NCBI RefSeq assembly: GCF_000439085.1
Contig: NZ_AUUA01000003.1
Coordinates: 62,001 to 126,000 of the forward strand
Length of the DNA stretch: 64,000 nucleotides
Direction: 5' to 3'
DNA from: Leminorella grimontii ATCC 33999 = DSM 5078
GTDB taxonomy: Bacteria > Pseudomonadota > Gammaproteobacteria > Enterobacterales > Enterobacteriaceae
Position numbers and translations under genes: made by a program. Positions 1-8,143 of the stretch are shown here, in pieces. The stretch's first letter is position 1, and every line of letters begins with the position of its first letter. Below the pieces are notes generated by a model. That model was not told the origin of the DNA. It searched no databases and saw only the letters and a program-made list of their open reading frames with translations.

Positions 1-122
1 ATCACCTTTCCTGAAGGAGGTACAACACTAGTACCTGCAACAAAAGGTTTAGGGTTCAGTGCCTCATCTGCATATTGGGCAACGAGTTGGGAAATTTGCT
101 CACGCAGGCTATTTGCTGTCAT
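1..122 (-). CDS. rfbH: CDP-4-keto-6-deoxyglucose 3-dehydrase (E1), N-terminal fragment
   Basis: Only the first 40 codons lie in the window; the gene runs off the left edge. The start reads MTANSLREQISQLVAQ and continues with PFVAGTSVVPPSGKV, the N-terminus characteristic of RfbH/DdhC. This family is a PMP- and iron-sulfur-dependent dehydrase that works with the reductase RfbI to remove the C3 hydroxyl of CDP-4-keto-6-deoxyglucose on the way to CDP-3,6-dideoxyhexoses. It is the last visible gene of the rfbI-F-G-H series, 27 bp after rfbG, and is surely cotranscribed with it. Identification rests on the short N-terminus plus gene order. Confidence 0.85.
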   Translation of the reverse strand, partial: MTANSLREQISQLVAQYADEALNPKPFVAGTSVVPPSGKV

Positions 123-149
123 TACTCTGATTCCTGTTACTTATCTACT

Positions 150-1229
150 TTAGTTAATAGTGGTTGTCATGTAGTCATGAATTTCGCGCTTTGAACAAGC
201 CAGCATATCTGCGCCGTTTATCCATGCTTTGTGCCATTTAACAATACGGCCAAGTGTTTCAGTTAGCTCCCAGCGTGGACGCCAGCCTAACTGCATATGT
301 GCTTTGGAGCAATCCAATTTGAGGTAATGTGCTTCATGTGGATGATTTTCGCCGTCCAGTAACCAGCAGGCGCCTTCTCCCCACAGTGATACCATCTTAT
401 CAACAATGAATTCGACCGTTTTCGCATCTTCTTCACGAGGGCCGAAATTCCATGCTTCCGAATATTTCGCGCCCTCAGTATATAAGCGCTGAGCAACAAC
501 AATATAGCCAGAAAGCGGTTCAAGAACGTGCTGCCACGGGCGAATTGCGTGAGGATTACGAATAATAACTTGCTGATTATTTTCGAAAGATCGTAGAATA
601 TCAGGAATCAAACGATCCTCGGCCCAATCACCACCACCGATCACGTTCCCCGCTCTTACCGATGCGAGGCCTACACCATGTTTGTCATAGGCTGCTGGGT
701 TAAAAAAAGAATTACGGAAAGCCGAGGCAACCAGTTCCGCGCAACCTTTACTATTTGAGTAAGGATCGTAGCCTCCCATCGCTTCGTTTTCACGATATCC
801 CCAAACCCACTCACGATTTTCATAACATTTATCGCTAGTAATGTTTACAACGCTCTTTATGCCCCCCACCTGCTTAACTGCTTCAAGCAGGTGTACCGTA
901 CCCATTACGTTTGTTGAATAGGTTTCAATGGGCTCTTTATAAGAAAGCCGAACCAGCGGCTGTGCCGCCATATGAAAAACAATTTCTGGCTTAAAAGCCG
1001 CTATAGAATTACGTAGCTTTTCAAAATCACGAATATCGCCAATTTCTGATTCCATCAGATCATTAATACGGGCAATCTCAAACAAACTTGGCTCAGTTGG
1101 TGGAACCAATGAGTAGCCTTTTAGCGTAGCTCCCATTTCCGCTAACCAGAGTGACAACCAACTACCTTTAAAGCCGGTATGTCCCGTAATAAACACTCGT
1201 TTCCCCTGCCAGAAGTTTTTATCAATCAT
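150..1229 (-). CDS. rfbG: CDP-glucose 4,6-dehydratase
   Basis: 359 aa short-chain dehydrogenase/reductase that converts CDP-glucose to CDP-4-keto-6-deoxyglucose in the cytoplasm. The Rossmann motif GHTGFKG is at residues 16-22, the TSDK segment at 131-134 and the catalytic YSNSK (Tyr157, Lys161) follows. I chose the ATG giving MIDKNFWQGKRVF because it matches family N-termini and lies 4 bp after the rfbF stop; a longer open frame reaches back into rfbF and is spurious. It sits between rfbF and rfbH, the conserved order of dideoxyhexose clusters. Confidence 0.95.
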   Translation of the reverse strand: MIDKNFWQGKRVFITGHTGFKGSWLSLWLAEMGATLKGYSLVPPTEPSLFEIARINDLMESEIGDIRDFEKLRNSIAAFKPEIVFHMAAQPLVRLSYKEPIETYSTNVMGTVHLLEAVKQVGGIKSVVNITSDKCYENREWVWGYRENEAMGGYDPYSNSKGCAELVASAFRNSFFNPAAYDKHGVGLASVRAGNVIGGGDWAEDRLIPDILRSFENNQQVIIRNPHAIRPWQHVLEPLSGYIVVAQRLYTEGAKYSEAWNFGPREEDAKTVEFIVDKMVSLWGEGACWLLDGENHPHEAHYLKLDCSKAHMQLGWRPRWELTETLGRIVKWHKAWINGADMLACSKREIHDYMTTTIN

Positions 1230-1233
1230 TCTA

Positions 1234-2007
1234 TTACTCCCAGCTTTTCCAGGGGGCTTTACCCTTTTCCCACAGCCCTTCAAGATAAGTTTTATCGCGT
1301 AGAGTATCCATTGGCTGCCAGAAACCGGTATGCTCATAAGCCATGAGTTCCCCCTGTTTGGCCAAGGTCATCAGAGGTTCCTGCTCCCAGGTTGTAGCAT
1401 CATTCTCTATGAGGTCGATAACAGAAGGATTGAGCACAAAGAAGCCGCCGTTGATCATGGCACCATCGCCTTTCGGCTTTTCTTGAAAGGCTTGAACCTG
1501 GCCACCACGAATATCCAATGCGCCAAAGCGTCCTGGAGGAAAGGTTGCGGTCAGGGTTGCTTTTTTGCCATGCGCCTTATGAAAATCAATAGTCGCTTTA
1601 ATATCAAGATCTGCAACGCCATCACCATAGGTAAACAAAAACGCCTCATCATTCTTCACATATTCAGCTACGCGCTTTAAACGTCCACCAGTCATGGAAG
1701 CATCACCAGTATCAACAAGCGTTACATTCCAAGGTTCAACTCGCTTATGGTGGACCTCCATACGGTTTTCGGCCATGTGGAATGTTACATCGGACATATG
1801 TAAGAAGTAGTTGGCAAAATACTCTTTAATAACATATCCCTTATAGCCACAGCAGATAATGAAATCTCTAATACCATGGGAAGAATACATTTTCATAATG
1901 TGCCAGAGAATCGGCTTACCACCGATCTCAACCATCGGTTTTGGTTTTACAATTGTCTCTTCACTTAATCTGGTGCCAAGCCCACCAGCTAAAATCACCG
2001 CTTTCAT
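1234..2007 (-). CDS. rfbF: glucose-1-phosphate cytidylyltransferase
   Basis: 257 aa nucleotidyltransferase that joins CTP and glucose-1-phosphate to make CDP-glucose, the committed step toward CDP-3,6-dideoxyhexoses. The N-terminus [18 protein letters not shown] with the KPKPM segment (residues 21-25) is the sugar-nucleotidyltransferase signature; the spacing is that of RfbF rather than RmlA. It begins 15 bp after rfbI and its stop is 4 bp before rfbG, so the three are a tight operon. The DNA is more AT-rich than the cys and nap regions, as is common for O-antigen genes. Confidence 0.96.
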   Translation of the reverse strand: MKAVILAGGLGTRLSEETIVKPKPMVEIGGKPILWHIMKMYSSHGIRDFIICCGYKGYVIKEYFANYFLHMSDVTFHMAENRMEVHHKRVEPWNVTLVDTGDASMTGGRLKRVAEYVKNDEAFLFTYGDGVADLDIKATIDFHKAHGKKATLTATFPPGRFGALDIRGGQVQAFQEKPKGDGAMINGGFFVLNPSVIDLIENDATTWEQEPLMTLAKQGELMAYEHTGFWQPMDTLRDKTYLEGLWEKGKAPWKSWE

Positions 2008-2022
2008 GTTTAACCCTTTATA

Positions 2023-2997
2023 TTATCTGGATGCAGTAAAAGCATCAGAATAGAAATTATCTATAGATAAATTTTTTGCTATAAAGTCCCTTTTACTAGC
2101 ATCGATCATCACAGGCGATCCGCATGCATATATATCAAAGGGTTCAAGAGAATCAAAATCTTGTATTATCGTATGGTGGACAAATCCTTTTCGCCCATCC
2201 CACGTCTGATCATCATCAGAGACAACTGGAATATAGTGAATATTTTTATATTGTTCACTCCATTCATTGGGTAATGTCGAGTAAAAGTCCTTAGCTCGCG
2301 GCATTCCCCAATAGATATAGATCTCACGAGTCGTTTGCTTTTGCACTAAATGTTCTACCATTGCCTTAACGGGAGCAAATCCTGTACCACCGGCCAAGAA
2401 AATAATTGGCCTATTACTGTCTCTGATAAAGAATGTCCCACAAGGACCTTCAATTCTCATTAAGGTATTTTCTTGTAGACCGCTAAAAATTAGCGAACTC
2501 ATTTGACCATTAGGAACATTTCTTATGTGTAACTCAATACCTTCCTTTTCATTACTATTGGCAATGGAGTAACTACGGGTTACACCTTTATATTGAAGAT
2601 CAACATATTGCCCCGGTAGGAATCCTATATTCGCAGTTGGTGGCATACGTAGTTTTAGCTTCATAACATCGTCTGATACGAGATAGCTACTACTAACCTT
2701 ACAGGGTACAAGTTTCTTTAGCTGCCCAGCCAATTCAGGAAAGTAGTGAGCCTGTAATTGTAAATCTGTCCTAGGTTTACAATTACAGGTCAAAATTCTT
2801 TCACCTTGACCAAATACTCTGCCAGTTGAATCAACAGCTTCGCCTGCTAAGAGTTCAGACTCACAAACCCCACAATCACCATTTTTACAGCTATGCTCAA
2901 GATGAATGCCTGCTTTAAGAGCGGAATCAAGGATAGACTCATCTTCCTTGCCAGAAAACTCAACGCTCGATGGGAATATCTTAATAATATGAGACAC
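2023..2997 (-). CDS. rfbI: CDP-6-deoxy-delta-3,4-glucoseen reductase (E3)
   Basis: 324 aa NADH-dependent iron-sulfur flavoprotein that supplies electrons to RfbH for C3 deoxygenation. It has a plant-type [2Fe-2S] ferredoxin domain at the N-terminus (Cys37, Cys42, Cys45, then Cys71 or Cys73), an FAD-binding RSYSIAN motif around residue 140, and an NAD-binding GGTGFAPV motif in the C-terminal half. The domain order ferredoxin-FAD-NAD is the family layout. It starts 9 bp after the rfbC stop. Salmonella has the same rfbC-rfbI junction. Confidence 0.94.
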   Translation of the reverse strand: MSHIIKIFPSSVEFSGKEDESILDSALKAGIHLEHSCKNGDCGVCESELLAGEAVDSTGRVFGQGERILTCNCKPRTDLQLQAHYFPELAGQLKKLVPCKVSSSYLVSDDVMKLKLRMPPTANIGFLPGQYVDLQYKGVTRSYSIANSNEKEGIELHIRNVPNGQMSSLIFSGLQENTLMRIEGPCGTFFIRDSNRPIIFLAGGTGFAPVKAMVEHLVQKQTTREIYIYWGMPRAKDFYSTLPNEWSEQYKNIHYIPVVSDDDQTWDGRKGFVHHTIIQDFDSLEPFDIYACGSPVMIDASKRDFIAKNLSIDNFYSDAFTASR

Positions 2998-3006
2998 GAT
3001 TATTTT

Positions 3007-3555
3007 CTACTCAAATAATGAAGCCTGATGAAATTGGGGAGCGGCTGCATCTTTTGCTGATAATTCAGGTGGCTGAGTAATAGGCCATTCAATGCCAATT
3101 GTTTTATCATTCCACAGAATACTTCCCTCACTCGCTGGCGCGTAGTAGTTGGTTGCTTTATAAAGAAATTCAGCTGTTTCACTGAGGGTAAGAAAGCCAT
3201 GTGCAAAGCCTTCAGGGATCCATAGCTGGCGCTTATTTTCTGCCGATAAATACACCCCAACCCATTTACCAAAAGTAGGAGTGTCTTTACGAATATCGAC
3301 TACAACGTCAAACACTTCACCAACGGTACAACGAACTAGCTTACCTTGTGCATATTCGCCTTTTTGAAAGTGCAAACCTCTTAAAACACCTTTGCTTGAT
3401 TTTGAGTGATTATCTTGAACAAAGGTAACATTACGCCCAACGATATCTTCAAAAGCTCGCTGATTAAAGCTTTCAAAAAAGAAACCACGTTCATCACCAA
3501 ATACTCGTGGTTCTAGTATAAGGACATCTGGAATATCTGTTTTTATTACATTCAT
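3007..3555 (-). CDS. rfbC: dTDP-4-dehydrorhamnose 3,5-epimerase
   Basis: 182 aa cupin-fold epimerase that turns dTDP-4-keto-6-deoxyglucose into dTDP-4-keto-rhamnose. The catalytic base is in RGLHFQ (His62), Lys72 follows in GKLVRC, and the catalytic tyrosine lies in NYYAP (Tyr137/138). Length equals the family norm. It lies 108 bp after rfbD. The partner enzymes RfbA (thymidylyltransferase) and RfbB (4,6-dehydratase) are not between rfbD and rfbC, where Salmonella has rfbA, nor elsewhere in this window, so its substrate must come from genes outside. Confidence 0.95.
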   Translation of the reverse strand: MNVIKTDIPDVLILEPRVFGDERGFFFESFNQRAFEDIVGRNVTFVQDNHSKSSKGVLRGLHFQKGEYAQGKLVRCTVGEVFDVVVDIRKDTPTFGKWVGVYLSAENKRQLWIPEGFAHGFLTLSETAEFLYKATNYYAPASEGSILWNDKTIGIEWPITQPPELSAKDAAAPQFHQASLFE

Positions 3556-3663
3556 TACCTATAACCTTTAAGCTTCTTAAACAGGTATTGTTCACTAATG
3601 ACAGCAACAAGAAACTTTGAATTGCTAACGTTTTAAGTCATCACAAAAAGATCAATATCTATA

Positions 3664-4563
3664 TCAACTAGGTGTAACTGTAAATAACTCATTCAACATA
3701 CGTTTCACCCCCATTTCCCATTGAGGAAGAACCAATCCAAAATTTTTCTGGAATTTTTCTGTATTCAGGCGTGAATTATTTGGCCGACGAGCAGGTGTTG
3801 GGTATGCACTTGTTGGAACAGCATTTAGCTTTTTCAGCGCCAGTTCAACTCCTGCTTGACGAGCCTCTTCAAAGACAAGTGCTGCATAGTCGTACCAAGT
3901 TGTCGTACCACTGGCAACTAAGTGATAAAGACCAGCTACTTCTGGTTTCATCAATGCAACGCGAATCGCATGCGCAGTACAATCAGCCAATAATTCAGCA
4001 CCTGTCGGTGCGCCGAACTGATCGTTAATAACGGAAATCTCAGTACGCTCTTTCGCCAACTTCAACATAGTTTTGGCAAAGTTATTCCCTTTATTTGCAT
4101 AAACCCAGCTTGTACGGAAAATTAAGTGTTTTTCACAATATTTCTGTAGCGCTTTTTCACCCGCCAGTTTTGTTTGTCCATATACATTTAGTGGAGCAGC
4201 AAGATCTGTTTCCCGCCATGGCGTTTCTCCACATCCGGGAAACACATAATCTGTGGAATAGTGAATTACCCATGCACCAAGTTTTGTAGCTTCTTTTCCA
4301 ATGGCATCCAAACTTGTAGCATTTAAAAGTTGTGCGAGTTCTTGTTCAGATTCTGCTTTATCAACAGCAGTATATGCCGCAGCATTAACTATCACATCCG
4401 GCTTGATAATCTGCACAGTCTCAGAAATGCCTTCAGGATTACTGAAATCTCCACAGTACTTCTTGGAATTAACATCAAGCACAATTAAATTACCTAATGG
4501 CGCCAATGCTCGCTGAAGTTCCCAGCCAACCTGCCCTGTTTTACCAAAAAGTAGGATATTCAT
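3664..4563 (-). CDS. rfbD: dTDP-4-dehydrorhamnose reductase
   Basis: 299 aa SDR-family reductase that makes dTDP-L-rhamnose in the final step of the pathway. The NAD(P)-binding GKTGQVG is at residues 7-13, the STD segment at 103-105 and the catalytic YGQTK at 128-132. Length and N-terminus (MNILLFGKTGQVG) match RmlD/RfbD. It follows wzz after 145 bp of AT-rich DNA in which I see no gene, and precedes rfbC. Rhamnose in the O-antigen is therefore likely, provided rmlA and rmlB functions exist elsewhere, for instance in the enterobacterial common antigen cluster. Confidence 0.95.
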   Translation of the reverse strand: MNILLFGKTGQVGWELQRALAPLGNLIVLDVNSKKYCGDFSNPEGISETVQIIKPDVIVNAAAYTAVDKAESEQELAQLLNATSLDAIGKEATKLGAWVIHYSTDYVFPGCGETPWRETDLAAPLNVYGQTKLAGEKALQKYCEKHLIFRTSWVYANKGNNFAKTMLKLAKERTEISVINDQFGAPTGAELLADCTAHAIRVALMKPEVAGLYHLVASGTTTWYDYAALVFEEARQAGVELALKKLNAVPTSAYPTPARRPNNSRLNTEKFQKNFGLVLPQWEMGVKRMLNELFTVTPS

Positions 4564-4708
4564 TAACTACGTTCTCTTGAGAAAATGTTTAAATTGGATT
4601 TTGTTATTTTTTTAAATGAAGAAGTATACAAACATTACGTCATGTAAAATTTAGTCCTTAATAGGGATATATAACGTTATTTTTCCTTCTATAAATAAAA
4701 TAACGATA

Positions 4709-5800
4709 CTAATTAGATACAAATTTACTCTGTTTAGTATATGCGATCGCATTCTTTACCAACACAATCCCTGCCCCCAAGATTCCCCCAAGCAGCGCCC
4801 CCAGCACCAAAATCAACGCCCTCTTCGGCTTATCTTTAGTCACTGGCTCAGCAGGGCTTTTCAAATAACTAAACGCCTGCGCATTCTCATCACCGGCTTT
4901 AAAACCGGTCAAAGCCATATACTGCCCCTGCAGCTCATAATATTTATCGCTCAGCACTAGCGGTTGCTTAGCGATAGAGTCCGACATCGCCATCAGCGCA
5001 TCTTTCCCTAACAGGAACATATTCGAGTTATCCAGCTTTGCCAAACCCGCCGTTTCCGGCTTTTGGATATTGGCCTTTTCTGCAATAGCTAACGCCATCT
5101 TTACGTTTTCAATCTCTTCCTGGCGCTGTTCTTCCGCAATCTTTTTCAGAGACAACATCTGGTTTCCAACGCTTTGCTTTTTACCCTCGATTTGGGCCGC
5201 TAGTTGAGAATACTGAACGTTACTGACGTTCTTATTCACCATGACCATATAGTCGGTCAATAGTTTTTTAGACTGTTCTGCCGTTCGAGCGGGAAAATTT
5301 ACCGTATAAAATGGGTTTTCCTTATCCTTGATAAACTTAATATTATCAACGATCTCTTCTAACAAACGGGACTGTTCCTGAGCGGTCATTCCTTCAGATA
5401 ACGTTTTAAAATAATCACTATTTTGAACAAACTGGCTGACTTCATTATAAGATGAAGCCAAACTAACGAACTGTTGGAATAACTTAGTAGAAACTTCTTC
5501 CGATGTAGTCGGCTTATCTACATCCCCTTCCACCAACCGAAATCCCTGATAATAATTAGCCATGGTATTAAACGTCGGCGCATTAATAACCGCGGTTGCC
5601 GTCCACTGCTCCTTCGCAGTAAAGGCATAAATACCGGCTATCAGCGTCGTTGCGAACATACAGCCAAGTATCCACAATTTTTTCTTCCACAGTTGGGATA
5701 TTAGCTCAAACAGATCGATTTCATCTCGGTTTCGCAACTGGTATTCAGAATAATTAATAGGCTGGGAAACCACTGTCTGAGAAGGCTCTTTATTGCTCAT
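4709..5800 (-). CDS. wzz: O-antigen chain-length determinant Wzz
   Basis: 363 aa polysaccharide co-polymerase of the inner membrane that sets modal O-antigen length together with the Wzy polymerase. Transmembrane segments are at about residues 41-61 and 328-348, flanking a long periplasmic domain rich in charged, helical sequence; the proline-rich stretch before TM2 (KSPAEPVTKDKPK) is typical. The ATG giving MSNKEPSQ has a GGAT ribosome site; the longer frame would need an upstream TTG. Unlike E. coli and Salmonella, where wzz lies at the far end of the locus, here it is the first gene after the JUMPstart leader. Confidence 0.92.
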   Translation of the reverse strand: MSNKEPSQTVVSQPINYSEYQLRNRDEIDLFELISQLWKKKLWILGCMFATTLIAGIYAFTAKEQWTATAVINAPTFNTMANYYQGFRLVEGDVDKPTTSEEVSTKLFQQFVSLASSYNEVSQFVQNSDYFKTLSEGMTAQEQSRLLEEIVDNIKFIKDKENPFYTVNFPARTAEQSKKLLTDYMVMVNKNVSNVQYSQLAAQIEGKKQSVGNQMLSLKKIAEEQRQEEIENVKMALAIAEKANIQKPETAGLAKLDNSNMFLLGKDALMAMSDSIAKQPLVLSDKYYELQGQYMALTGFKAGDENAQAFSYLKSPAEPVTKDKPKRALILVLGALLGGILGAGIVLVKNAIAYTKQSKFVSN

Positions 5801-6411
5801 TAAACTTATCCAATTAATCAAGGAAAAAGAAAGCGACTAAACGAACATAATATTTTTTAGACACGCTACCGCCCTTGGGTCAGGCTCCCAAAGAGGCAGT
5901 AAAAAGGGCGTAGCTCCGCTACTAGCCTGCGTTGGTAGAATCCCCCGAGAGCCAATAGACAAAGCGATAACGCAATCTTTCATACATACACTAACAAGAG
6001 ATTACGCCGCATTAATGTCAGCTAATTATACGCGCTTACCCCTCAATCGCAAGCAAGCTCCATTTTGACAACAGACTAAAAACAAAAATAACCCGTTGAT
6101 TTTATATTAAAAATAGGCTAAGCATCAACAAACTCATATCATTTGTTTATTAAATGAAAAGTAATAATAAGCCATATTTCTTATTTACTATAAGAGCCAG
6201 CCATCTGCTTAAACCCTAAGGATGACAACGCATTAGCCTTCATTCATACTTAGGTAAGCATGAATTCACCTTATAACCGTCCCTCTTATCTTATTGCTTA
6301 TATATTCCCTAATCACATATCGATATACCGATTCCTTCCTTCCCTATCCTGATTTTATCGCTATGCTGTAGGTATTGTGATAAAAACCTATCAAATTTAA
6401 AAGGATAACCC
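5801..6411. other. Divergent intergenic region between wzz and cysK
   Basis: About 610 bp without a convincing gene. The left part is the O-antigen operon leader with the JUMPstart. The middle, roughly 6030-6330, is very AT-rich and free of any reading frame of note. The right end must carry the cysK promoter and the AAGGAT ribosome site just before the ATG at 6412; I could not place a CysB site with confidence. E. coli has cysZ on this side of cysK, and none is present here. Confidence 0.7.
5862..5900 (-). promoter_or_regulatory. JUMPstart sequence with ops element
   Basis: Read on the minus strand, this 39-bp segment ends in GGGCGGTAGCGTG, the conserved 3' end of the JUMPstart leader, and contains the ops core GGCGGTAGCGT at 5863-5873. 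In enterics ops pauses RNA polymerase and recruits the antiterminator RfaH to long surface-polysaccharide operons. It lies about 60 bp upstream of wzz, so the transcript that includes wzz-rfbDCIFGH is predicted to be RfaH-dependent. Just upstream on the same strand a short hairpin (5910-5922) followed by a T run could be an early terminator. Confidence 0.9.
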
Positions 6412-7380
6412 ATGACAAAGATCTATGAAGACAACTCACAGACTATTGGTCACACCCCTCTGGTGCGTCTAAATCGCCTGGGCAACGGGAAAATCCTGGC
6501 GAAGGTTGAATCTCGAAATCCAAGCTTCAGCGTCAAGTGCCGCATAGGCGCCAATATGATTTGGGATGCAGAAAAGCGTGGCATTTTGAAAAAAGGCGTT
6601 CAAATCGTCGAGCCTACCAGCGGTAATACCGGCATAGCGCTGGCGTTTGTCGCCGCGGCCCGTGGATATAAGTTAACGCTCACTATGCCAGAATCAATGA
6701 GCTTGGAACGCCGTAAGCTGTTAAAAGCACTGGGCGCCAATCTGGTTTTAACCGAAGCCGCCAAGGGCATGAAGGGCGCGATCGAAAAAGCGGAAGAGTT
6801 GGTCGCAGCCGATCCTGAACACACTATCCTCCTGCAGCAGTTTAACAACCCTGCTAACCCGGAAATCCATGAGAAAACCACCGGGCCGGAGATTTGGGAA
6901 GATACCGGTGGCGACGTAGACGTGTTTATCGCCGGCGTAGGCACCGGCGGCACTTTGACCGGCGTTAGCCGCTATCTCAAGAAAACCAAAGGAAAGAGCG
7001 TTATCAGCGTCGCCGTTGAACCAACCGACTCGCCGGTGATTAGCCAAGCGCTGGCGGGAGAGCCGCTGAAGCCCGGCCCGCACAAGATTCAAGGCATCGG
7101 CGCAGGGTTTATTCCCGGCAACCTCGATCTGAGCCTTATCGATCGCGTAGAGAAGATTACCAACGAAGAGGCCATTGAAACCGCTCGCCGTCTGATGGAT
7201 GAAGAAGGCATTCTGGCCGGCATTTCTTCCGGCGCGGCCGTTGCTGCCGCCATTCGTCTGACGAAGCTCCCCGAATTCGCGGATAAGAACATCGTGGTCA
7301 TTCTGCCCTCTTCCGGTGAACGCTATTTAAGCACGCCGCTGTTTGCAGGCCTGTTCACAGAGCAAGAGCTTCAACAGTAG
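6412..7380 (+). CDS. cysK: cysteine synthase A (O-acetylserine sulfhydrylase A)
   Basis: 322 aa PLP enzyme that makes cysteine from O-acetylserine and sulfide. The PLP lysine is Lys42 in [11 protein letters not shown], the substrate loop TSGNTG follows, and the phosphate-binding [10 protein letters not shown] is in the C-terminal half. The sequence tracks E. coli CysK along its whole length, including the C-terminal TEQELQQ. Read with the cysM-cysAWTP block ten kilobases away it gives a full sulfide and thiosulfate route. It is followed by its own terminator and then by the ptsHI-crr operon, the usual enteric order. Confidence 0.97.
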   Translation: MTKIYEDNSQTIGHTPLVRLNRLGNGKILAKVESRNPSFSVKCRIGANMIWDAEKRGILKKGVQIVEPTSGNTGIALAFVAAARGYKLTLTMPESMSLERRKLLKALGANLVLTEAAKGMKGAIEKAEELVAADPEHTILLQQFNNPANPEIHEKTTGPEIWEDTGGDVDVFIAGVGTGGTLTGVSRYLKKTKGKSVISVAVEPTDSPVISQALAGEPLKPGPHKIQGIGAGFIPGNLDLSLIDRVEKITNEEAIETARRLMDEEGILAGISSGAAVAAAIRLTKLPEFADKNIVVILPSSGERYLSTPLFAGLFTEQELQQ

Positions 7381-7410
7381 CAAGCGCTCACCAAACTGAA
7401 AGCTCCACTA

Positions 7411-7445
7411 CGCCTTGGCTTTATCGCTAGGGCGTTTTCTTTTTC
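7411..7445 (+). terminator. Intrinsic terminator of cysK
   Basis: A 9-bp stem (CGCCTTGGC pairing with GCTAGGGCG, containing G-T pairs) with a TTTATC loop is followed at once by TTTTCTTTTT. It begins 31 bp after the cysK stop and separates cysK from the pts operon. Confidence 0.8.
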
Positions 7446-7839
7446 GCGCGTTTGTCGGCCACAACAAACTTTGGCAAAAGCAGCCTGCGGAAAAGTTAAA
7501 AACGAACAAAAAAGCGCATTTTATGTGCGCTGGATCTCGATTTTTCACACTAACATTTGATTTATTCGTCGGTGAAAAGTATCAAGCTACTAATTTTTTC
7601 GATGCGCGAATTAAATCTTTTTACCTTCGACGTTGAAGATAGAAAGTGCGATTTCTGGACGTAGGACGTCCAAAAGTGTCTCTCTGATGCACGGGCGCGT
7701 CGTAAAGCAGGACATCCCTCTGTTAACCCGTTGGCGAGCCAACGTCATTTTTCACAATGTCGGGGCGGGAACCAATGAAAATTAGGCTAAACTTAAGTGC
7801 TATAGCACCAGCGCTTCACTAACCAAGTTGAGGAACACT
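7446..7839. other. Upstream region of the pts operon
   Basis: Nearly 400 bp with no gene. This is where E. coli carries the several CRP- and Mlc-controlled ptsH promoters. The stretch nearest the gene is AT-rich (about 7770-7800) and ends in a GAGGAA ribosome site before the ptsH ATG. I could not assign individual promoter or operator boxes by eye. Confidence 0.5.
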
Positions 7840-8097
7840 ATGTACCAGCAAGACGTTACCGTTACCGCTCCGAATGGCCTGCACACCCGCCCTGCGGCTC
7901 AGTTTGTAAAAGAAGCCAAGGCGTTTACTTCTGATATCACCGTAACCTCCAACGGCAAAAGCTCCAGCGCTAAAAGCCTGTTCAAACTGCAAACGCTAGG
8001 CCTGACTCAGGGTACCGTAGTCACCATCTCTGCCGAAGGTGAAGACGAAAAAGAAGCCGTTGAGCATCTGGTGAAACTGATGGCGGAACTGGAGTAA
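7840..8097 (+). CDS. ptsH: phosphocarrier protein HPr
   Basis: 85 aa, identical in length to E. coli HPr. It carries phosphate from EI (PtsI) to sugar-specific EIIA proteins through His15 in the motif NGLHTRPAA; the regulatory-serine region [10 protein letters not shown] is at about 37-46. I start at the ATG giving MYQQDVTV, preceded by GAGGAAC, rather than the earlier in-frame ATG four codons upstream. It is the first gene of the ptsH-ptsI-crr operon, 46 bp before ptsI. Confidence 0.97.
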   Translation: MYQQDVTVTAPNGLHTRPAAQFVKEAKAFTSDITVTSNGKSSSAKSLFKLQTLGLTQGTVVTISAEGEDEKEAVEHLVKLMAELE

Positions 8098-8143
8098 GGA
8101 CAACCCACGCGTTTTAATCCCGTTTTAATTTGAAGGTAGGCTT

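Noticed and set aside
4564-4708. Remnant of rfbA or rfbB between wzz and rfbD
   Set aside because: Translation by eye gave no recognisable piece; the stretch is simply AT-rich.
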